NCBI GenBank assembly: GCA_009733575.1
Contig: ML769384.1
Coordinates: 251,257 to 315,256 of the forward strand
DNA from: Gymnopus androsaceus JB14
Lineage: Eukaryota; Basidiomycota; Agaricomycetes; Agaricales; Omphalotaceae
Direction of reading: 5' to 3'
Length of the DNA: 64,000 nucleotides
Shown here: piece by piece, positions 56,950-64,000 of the stretch
Layout of the letters: each line of letters begins with the position of its first letter
Position numbering within the stretch: position 1 is the stretch's first letter
Made by a program: the position numbers and the translations under genes
The notes under the pieces: model-generated
What the model saw: only the letters and a program-made list of their open reading frames with translations
Databases searched by the model: none
What the model was told of the DNA's origin: nothing

Positions 56950-57260
56950 GGAACGAATCATGTCCCATCTACAGCCGAACTGCAGAGTCTCAAGGCTCTC
57001 CTTGTTTATCCTCAACATGAACTCTTCTGGAAACAGAAATCGATCATGTTCAGATTCTTCTAGCCAGTCTGTTATCGGAAAAGCAGAAACTCCAGGGGTA
57101 CATTGATGGTCACAGGGCCTTAGCTTCTCCAGTCCGCCACTGCAGATCCCTCCGGAGACACTTGCTGAAATATTTGTTCAGTGTCTCTGAGCTTTTGTAT
57201 CCAGTCCGAAGCCTGGATGAACTTGGGGCCATACTAATGGCCCGGATCCTTGGTAAGTAA
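56950..57260 (+). pseudogene. Truncated F-box protein gene, N-terminal part only
   Basis: Three plus-strand frames carry consecutive pieces of a standard agaricomycete F-box N-terminus: NHVPSTAELQSLKALLVYPQ, then LLASLLSEKQKLQGYIDGHRALASPVRH, then QIPPETLAEIFVQCL. Frame changes lie near 57030 and 57135, and a stop follows the F-box helix. No leucine-rich part follows. The sequence ends against a GTAAGT donor at 57253 and then the Crinkler-type gene. This is a decayed, truncated copy. Confidence 0.65.
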
Positions 57261-57366
57261 GGGAACGAATCATGAATTCAAGTATAGATATAGATAGATA
57301 ATATTGTACATGTAAAGGCCATAGAAAATTGAACAGTCATCGTCAAATTTTATCAAAGCCTCCCTC

Positions 57367-59370
57367 CTAAAGGACACAATACCACACCTGCACAGGGACC
57401 CTGGCATTGCCGAGCATTAAGCCATCCAGCTCCTTCAAAAACTTGGCCCGAAGTGACTTAGCTGTGCTAATGTTTTCAGCAATAATCACAAAATGCCAAG
57501 TACAATTCTTTTGAATGGTAGACGAAGCCTCCTTCCAGACCTTTTGAATTCCTTCAAGGGGTGTTTTATGATCATTTGCGATGGACGCTTGCAAAGCAAA
57601 TAGATTTTTACGGTCGCGAAGAACAGCGTCGATTCCGGGAAAATTTATCGCTGATGGGATCCAGTAAAAGGAACGGGTGACACCTCGATGATTGAAACTG
57701 GCGGTCGTGCCAGAAAGAAGAAGAGAGGAAGGCTGCATTTGCATCGATTTCGAATCTGCAAAGATGTCGAGAGCAAGCCCACTAGCGCACATGCGAGAAT
57801 GCATGTTCTGCTCATGCAGCCAGCCGGCGGCGGTTCTCGTAAAGGAATGGGACGCGAAAGCACAGAAAAGCTCGAGAGATGTTTTATTTTCCAGTTTACT
57901 CCGATGGTTGTCGAAAAGGTCAGTAAGAAACTTGGTAAGGATAAAAAATTGGCTTTGCGAGGAACTGACGACATTATTTGCGCCGGGTGCATTTCCGCGG
58001 CGAGGGCGAAGGAAAAGAACGGGGGAACCTTCACTAGTCGGGATCTCTCCTGTGTTTAAGGTGCTGAAGAAAGTCGGCGGACTCGCGTAGATAGCCATGG
58101 CCACTCTTTCTGCATCAATCTCCAATTGTTCAATGAATGTAGGCTCGCTAATTATTTTGGCAATTGTTCGAATTGAGGGTCCCCATTGACCCACGAGGGA
58201 AAGCGTACGAGATGTATCGTGCTTGAGCTCTTTCCTGTGGCGGGCTTCATGAGTAGAGATATCCGACAGATAAGAACCGAGTCAACTTACAAAACCGCCG
58301 CTATCTCTAGCACCTCAGGCAAATCCGAAACAATACGAGTACCTTCTTTCTGCTTCAACCATTCCTTCCATCTCCTGGGTTTCGGCGACGATGCCTGTAT
58401 GACACGGTGGGCATGGGTCTGGAATGCGATACAGGGCTCGCCGATCCCAGAGTTACTATCGGATAAAGCCCAACACTTCTCGAGTCGCTTCTTATCGTAT
58501 TTTTTTGGGGTTATATGCTTGGCCGCCTTGCTCATCAAAGATGAAGAAATATTCCGGGCCAAGTTGGATGGCCGTTGGGAGTTTTCGCTGAAGTCGATAC
58601 AGAAGAAGATATAGCAAGAAAGTGGTTTTGCCTAAGAGAAATCAGCATTTGACTTGACGCAGGAATAACTCTCCTACACACCAATGCCTGGGTGGCCTGT
58701 TATTACAAGATCTTCAGCCGTCTTTTCCAGCCTGTCGCAGAGCCACTCGTACTCTTTACGAACAACGATAATATCATTGAGTTTGGTGGACAAGTAGAGA
58801 TTTTTCGCAACCTCATGCATCTGGTCAAGGCAAACATACGTGAAGTGATCAGGAATGTCGGCGTAGGCGCCTGGGTAAGGATAACCGTCGTCGTAATCAT
58901 CTGGTTCACCAATCTGAGTTTTGAGTATTATTTCTTGACGCTGTGGCCACCGTTCGCCCCAAGCTTTGCGATAAAGAGCTATAGCGTTTCCAGCATTAAC
59001 TGGTTCTTCATGAATTTAATTTTCCAAGTGGAAATGCTAAAGGCGACCTACCATCACGCCAGATGACAATGTTGTATTCAACTATCCTTTCCAAATTTTT
59101 GATCTCTTCTCCTAGCGCGGGACTGAAGGGAACATGTCGATGTTGATTCTCGAGTATATGATTCATTTCCTCTAGCGAGGACCTGTACACTTTGAGGTGT
59201 GATAAATCCACAGTTGTGAGTTCGAATGTTTTCTCGATGAAAGGAGCGACTACAGCCTGGATAACATCGTCGAGCAAAAGAGATTTGAGAGTTGAACTGT
59301 CTTCAGAACGTGTCCGTGGTATGAGTTCTCCATTGAATTCGTATAGGAATCGAAAACGTGAATCAGTCAT
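57367..59370 (-). CDS. Crinkler-type protein with P-loop NTPase domain
   Basis: Start MTDSRFRFLYEFNGELIP at 59370. The header domain (LKSLLLDDVIQAVVAPFIEK, HLKVYRSSLEEMNHILENQH) fits the ubiquitin-like CRN N-terminus. Intron 58979-59051 is followed by ALYRKAWGERWPQRQEI, then RKEYEWLCDRLEKTAEDLVI with Walker A GHPGIGKTTFLLYLLLYRLQ, split by intron 58632-58682. FFIFD and TRIVSDLPEVLEIA come next, with a further intron near 58200-58290. The last 275 codons (GQWGPSIRTIAKII ... RVPVQVWYCVL) form the conserved C-terminus. Such proteins occur in large numbers in agaricomycetes and as secreted effectors in oomycetes. Function here is unknown, perhaps NTP-dependent remodelling or conflict. Confidence 0.75.
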
Positions 59371-60322
59371 GCTTGGAGGACGAAATGGTGGTAGAGAAAC
59401 AGGATTGTCCTTGTTTGTTCTCGGTCAAAGCTGGCTTTTGCGTCCAACCGTCGGTTGCCTGAAAAATCAGTTGATATATACATTTAAGAGCCATAGCTAC
59501 ACTGCTTTTCCAAAATCCCAATAGAATATATTCACTTGAGATAATTCCTCGTTTACTGAAGTTTATGTGTGTACTTTTATGTACTTCTCTGAAGAAAATA
59601 TAGAAGTGGATCTGGAAGTTTGCGAACAAAAGTTAGCTACTGTATACGCACAATTATCGAAGACATTTGTTATCACAAGATCTCACTCCGAGTCGTTAAT
59701 CTCAGTGTAGGCATATTATTATTAGCAGACGGGCTGGCGGTTCTACAAACAATCCTGGAAGAGCTGGGAGGTTAGGCATGCCCGCACGAGTGGCACGCCA
59801 AATAGCTGTAGAGGTCTTTGCTCATGAGCAGATTTCGTAGCGTCTTCGAGGCGCGGGAAATCACGAGGAGGTCATTGGAATTCAGAAGCATGATGCCCTA
59901 ATTAGCATAAACTGGTTAAAAAAGCGGAAATGTATACAGACCCCGGAAAGAATATCCAAAGGAACATCTTTCGCGAGTCTCTGCAGGAGTCCAAACTTTC
60001 CTCTAACATTTTTGAAGTGCGCGCGCATTTTATTTTTACTCTTTGGGACAGCATTGCTAGATCTACGTCGCTCGGCGGATTGGCTTTCCTCGCTTTCCTT
60101 GTCACTTTCGGCTGAGCTTCGTCTTCGTCACTGACGTACCGGGAAGTCGTGCATTCGGATTTTCCTCGTTTTTATGCTCGTTCTGGAGCCTTTGGACACG
60201 TCTGTTCATCGGGTATCGCGAAAAATAACAAAAGGTGAGAGATATAACAAGCCTGAGTGTATTCTTGCGCAGGCACGACTAGTCACGAGCAATCCCCGGC
60301 ATGGGCGCTTAGCTCTTTCTTC
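59371..60322. other. Intergenic region, no gene seen
   Basis: Short frames only, including overlapping ones at 59902-60115 on both strands with no domain. Confidence 0.5.
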
Positions 60323-61308
60323 ATGTCGTCTGAACAGTGTAGGTGCGAAAGGTCTGTATTAGCTGCTTTTTCGACTAACTTCATTTTAGTACTATACACT
60401 GTGGCTGTAGCCATCGCACTTTCAGCTGGCTACTACGCAGGCTCTAAAAAGCCATCGGGTTCAGAAGCCTCACCCATTGAAACTGTTCAAGAAACGAAAC
60501 GGCCTACTAACAGCCATTTGGATGATTCGGACGCCGAAAGCGACTATTCAAGTACGGGAGGAGATGGTGATATTGCCGGGCTTGTCGTTACCCCTCTTGA
60601 CGAATGCAAGATGGTGCATAAATATAAGCTATCAAACTGTTTACGCACAAATACGCTGACGCGCCGAACTTGTTTCTACAGGTGCTTGTTGTACGAACTG
60701 ACTTGAACATGTCGACAGGTAAAATCGCGGCACAGTGAGTATATGCTTTACAACCAACTGCCGTTGCTTCAATTTCTCATTTTTCGACTCTAGATGCTCG
60801 TGAGTCATGACATTTCATCCCTAATTTTCATCGCCTCTGATTCTACTGCGCGCAATTTCAGACATGCCACCTTGGCATGCTATAAGACGCTATTGAATTC
60901 AAACCCGGCCGTAAGTCTTGAGAGGTGTTTCTCGTGAGTTTATCCGCAGCGCTGATATGTGCATCGGATATGTATAGCTCCTGCGGCAATGGGAGAGGAG
61001 CGGGTATGTCTTGCTACCTGTGTCAGTGATGGGGCTAATCTTCTTTGGAATTGAAGGCAGACCAAGATCGCGTTAAGGTGCTCTAGCGAAGAAGAGCTTT
61101 TGACGCTGCAAGCTCAAGCACAGAGTCTGAACCTCTGCGCACGCTCTATCCAGGATGCCGGTAGGACGCAGATAGCAGCTGGTTCTAGAACCGTTCTTGG
61201 GATAGCAGGCAAGTTTTATACTGACTTGATAGGAAAGTATTTATATAGATTTATGTAGGTCCAGCAAAACTGGTTAATCGCATAACTTCCACGCTTCGAT
61301 TGCTCTAG
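60323..61308 (+). CDS. PTH2: Peptidyl-tRNA hydrolase 2 (Pth2/Bit1)
   Basis: Eight exons join in frame to 191 residues. The N-terminus MSSEQLLYTVAVAIALSAGYYAG is a transmembrane anchor, as in Pth2 proteins of mitochondrial or ER membranes, followed by an acidic linker. The catalytic domain is complete: KMVLVVRTDLNMSTGKIAAQ, CSHATLACYKTLL, LRQWERSGQTKIAL, AGRTQIAAGSRTVLGI, GPAKLVNRITSTLRLL. It cleaves peptidyl-tRNA released from stalled ribosomes. Exon 4 is only 6 nt (60794-60799) and the last intron (61209-61258) starts GCAAGT, a GC-AG intron. No frame break. Confidence 0.95.
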
Positions 61309-61710
61309 AATGGTCTGGTTAGTCGGTGGTCATGGTAGTGTAGCTTCTGTTGTATCATGTCGTATAGCATCAGTTATAACTTATTTTGACTGTAAGAATG
61401 TCACAGACTGTAACAGATAGACCGGATGCGGTGCTACAAATCCTCCGCTGATACTCCACTGTTGTTATATTATTTTTACAATTTCCGCCTCCTCTTCTGC
61501 TCTGCTCTCATCCGTCGTTGTTCGTCGTCGTTGATAAAACGCGACAATCAAACCCAAATTGGAATTAATCGGTCTTACAACCGCACTTTTGCCGCTTGCG
61601 GTTTTGATTCCGACCTCAACCACTCACGCTCACTCTACAACCCTCGTCACTCGCTTTTTCCGCCATAATCTGCTCGAATTTCGCAGGTCGACCTTCTGGC
61701 ATAATCAGAG
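61309..61710. other. Promoter region of the UPF0658 gene
   Basis: A C/T-rich stretch (about 61470-61680) precedes the ATG at 61711. No gene seen. Confidence 0.5.
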
Positions 61711-63306
61711 ATGGCTTACAATCCTTCACATCCTCAACGGCCAACTAATCTTGAACCCATTCCAATCAACCAGAACGATTTTAAATCCTCATTCGACGAC
61801 CTCATTGATGAATATTCTTCCCCATATTCTGCCAATTCCCATCACCAAACTTATGCTGTTCAGGCTCCAGGATTAGACCAGCAGCACCGCCGTGGCCCCT
61901 CTTATCCTCTATCTCACAAGCCAACTCTCTCGAAGCAGTCGAATGATTCTTCTCATGACCTTACCGCTGTTGCCTATCCACCAAAACTACCACAGAAGCA
62001 GGCAGATACTAGAGGTTTCTGGGCTAAAGTACGCCGCAATTACCAAAAAGCTAATTCTTTGTACTAACTTTCTCCTTAGATTCTCCCAGAATCATTAGCA
62101 TGTCGATTATTTGTTATCACTGTTCTCGTCGAGACAGCGATAGATCTTACTATTGAAGCAGAACTACTGCTGCGTGTCCATGATTCCGGGAACGAACTTG
62201 ACCAAGAGAATCCTGATAAGATGCCTGTCTATCTGAGTATCTTTGCTCTTGCACAGTATGTTGACCCTTTTCTCTACGTTCTAAATTTTTCTGATTTATA
62301 TTAGCGTTTTTCAATTCGCAATGGCCATAGATGCAGTCTATGCTCGGAATACGCTTCAGTTTTTATTGCTGACGTTCGTAACTTACACTATGGCCTTTCT
62401 CGAGTCTGACCTGTTTTCACAGAGTTTTCAATGCCCTATTCCTCGTCTACGCCATCGTTCAGATTTCCGAGATTCGGGAGGTCGTATCTGACAGTACCTC
62501 TAAGATGCTCACGACCATAATACCAATTGTGATCTCCGTAGCCGAGCTGGCATACATCGCACTCGGCTGGAAGATATATAAAGAATTCGGCTGGAAGGTA
62601 TACAAATTTTTGGGAGCCGACCGACGAATAAAGAAGATGTACGCCAAGTATCAAATCTACGAATGTTTGGTAAAGTTCGACGTCTTCTTTTGGGCGGGAT
62701 TCTCGGTGCAGTTTATCTGGTTGGTGCTCAAGAAGGACGACTGGGAATACTATGTCACCATTGCTGCTATGCCGCTTTCATTGATTTTGCTGGTCGAGGG
62801 ACATCTTGCTGCTCGCCATGAGAACAAGTGGATGATGGCTACATTCATGTCGGGCTGTGTTGGCGCTATGATTTACTTTGTGTACAAGGTGCGTGTTGCA
62901 TTTCTCTGCATTCCCGACTGTATAACTAACGTTAGCTCATACAGCTTGGTCAAACTCCTCATGTACAAGGATACCCCTGAACTAAAGCTCGTTTGGAAAA
63001 CCCTGATGATATTCTGTGAGTGGTACATAGCCATAAGCTTTCCCAGGATTCTAACTTGCTCAATAGCCGTCATTTCCATCGTGTTATTGGTTGCGACTTT
63101 TATCCTTTCAGTGCTTGTCATGCAGAACTTTGGTCGAGGGTTTAAAGGGCGCATGTAAGTCATTATCCTTTCATTGCTCACCTTGGACTCTGCTCATACT
63201 CTAAACAGTGACTCGCAAGGCCACGCATCAGCGGTTTGGCTCAGTCCATCCAGCAGCGTATTCAGGTCCTGCAAGCATGAATCCGAACAGAATGAGTATT
63301 ACTTGA
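61711..63306 (+). CDS. UPF0658 Golgi membrane protein
   Basis: Start MAYNPSHPQRP at 61711. A hydrophilic N-terminus of about 110 residues is followed by about seven hydrophobic segments: LFVITVLVETAIDL, VFQFAMAIDAVYAR, VFNALFLVYAIVQI, IIPIVISVAELAYIALGW, FDVFFWAGFSVQFIWLVL, VTIAAMPLSLILLVEG, VISIVLLVATFILSVLVM. The ADRRIKKMYAKYQIYECLVK loop is the hallmark segment. Introns lie at 62029-62079, 62256-62304, 62374-62422, about 62889-62944 and 63016-63066. Two phase problems occur: GG at 62948-62949 where one G restores KLVKLL, and the last junction near 63157-63208. The C-terminus then reads FGSVHPAAYSG ... NRMSIT. Function in the family is unknown. Confidence 0.8.
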
Positions 63307-63699
63307 TCTATTACTTCTGTTGCGATTGTACGAATACGAGAGATCGCCAGCCACTATGGACATTTATACATTACCAGCATCATCTTCATTGCATTTTCCA
63401 TCGTATATTTACTTTTAGTCCATCCATTTACCTTTCGGTTCGCTTTTCTTTCCTTGACATCTGTAGACACAGATTTCATCCTTTTTTTTTCTCCGTAGTT
63501 CACTTTTGATGTCTGTGGGTTGTATTTGATAGTCTGATAATTGTAATTCCGATTCGTTCAATCCATCGAAGCTTATACTTAGAGCGCGTGTACGCGGCGC
63601 TTATTATCTCCACGTATTGTTCACGGGCGCTTGTTCTTCCCTGCTTCTCTGTCCATTTAATGATTTTGAGACGACCACATTTTCTTTAAATAAAATTCC
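63307..63699. other. Intergenic region between UPF0658 and Bet1
   Basis: Pyrimidine-rich, without a supported gene. Confidence 0.55.
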
Positions 63700-64000
63700 A
63701 TGTCTCAGAGGTGATTATCTATCTCCTAGACTCGCTTACTCATTCTTTAATTACCACAGGTATAACTCCAGCCTACATAACCGTTCATCCTTGCTTCCAA
63801 ACCATTCGACACCGCCTGCCTCCGGAAGGTCTTCACCATTTGGGGGTCAGCGTTACGCAGATGATTTAGAAGGCCAGAATGATGAAGCAATAGAGGGCTT
63901 AAATGCCAAAGTCCGGCTACTGAAAGATGTAAGGCGCGAGATAGTCGTATGTTACCTTTCTGAACGCGAAACGATAATGCTTTCCATAGCTCACAATTGG
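63700..64000 (+). CDS. BET1: Bet1-type SNARE (partial, runs off the window)
   Basis: Exon 1 is short (ATG at 63700, MSQ plus two bases to 63710). Intron 63711-63759 and exon 63760-63928 read YNSSLHNRSS ... PFGGQRYADDLEGQNDEAIEGLNAKVRLLKD, then a GTAAGG donor at 63929. The acidic LEGQNDEAIEGL followed by the heptad start matches the SNARE motif entry of Bet1. The rest of the SNARE helix and the tail anchor lie beyond the window. Bet1 acts in ER-to-Golgi vesicle fusion. It is the second Golgi-related gene in a row, which may be chance. Confidence 0.8.

Noticed and set aside
1..64000. CRISPR arrays, operons, integrases or bacterial-type mobile elements
   Set aside because: No spaced direct repeats, no Shine-Dalgarno-type spacing, no transposase or integrase. 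The gene structure is eukaryotic throughout.

Overview
The window reads as nuclear chromosomal DNA of a mushroom-forming basidiomycete (Agaricomycetes). The evidence is many short GT-AG introns of about 45-75 nt, dense genes on both strands with short divergent promoters, an intron-bearing tRNA-Phe, and gene families typical of that class: F-box/LRR proteins, a Crinkler-type P-loop protein, a Rua1-type regulator, a Zn2Cys6 regulator and a UPF0658 Golgi protein. No name can be given to the species from sequence alone.

Layout. 1-5.5 kb is gene-poor and holds decayed coding: the end of an F-box gene, coding-like scraps, a nested inverted repeat and a broken F-box-like gene. tRNA-Phe(GAA) lies at 5.6 kb. 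6.4-21.9 kb is a conserved block: BTG/Tob protein, Zn2Cys6 regulator, XPA/Rad14, peroxisomal acyl-CoA thioesterase, dynactin p27, ribosomal protein eS27, Rua1-type regulator, class I histone deacetylase. 22.2-27.6 kb is accessory (broken F-box gene, an unknown gene, empty DNA). 27.6-36 kb is metabolic and mostly mitochondrial: cytochrome c heme lyase back to back with a TypA/BipA GTPase, a DinB-like protein, succinyl-CoA ligase beta and a nitrilase. 36.3-38.1 kb is a damaged MYND-finger gene. 38.4-43.7 kb is a long proline-rich PRRC2/BAT2-like gene. 44-52 kb holds complex I NDUFS3, splicing factor BCAS2/SPF27, MTC1, a chromodomain protein and peroxisomal PXMP4. 52-59.4 kb is again accessory (F-box, SDR, membrane-protein fragment, truncated F-box, Crinkler-type gene). 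60.3-64 kb has Pth2, UPF0658 and the start of a Bet1 SNARE.

Two features run through the window. First, many otherwise conserved genes (histone deacetylase, nitrilase, PXMP4, thioesterase, heme lyase, UPF0658, PRRC2-like and others) are broken by single-base shifts. Several can be pinned to one extra base in a short homopolymer, while neighbours such as eS27, XPA, NDUFS3, succinyl-CoA ligase, Pth2 and TypA read cleanly. I infer base-calling error for most, not gene death. Second, at least five introns in four genes are best explained as GC-AG introns, and there are 9-nt and 6-nt micro-exons and an exon that is only the ATG.

The most unusual structure is inside the chromodomain gene (47.8-50.9 kb). 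An intron-plus-exon unit is tandemly duplicated, and each exon copy carries a long inverted repeat (18 bp and 17 bp) at the same place. The arms differ between the copies by one compensatory pair change plus one G-U wobble.
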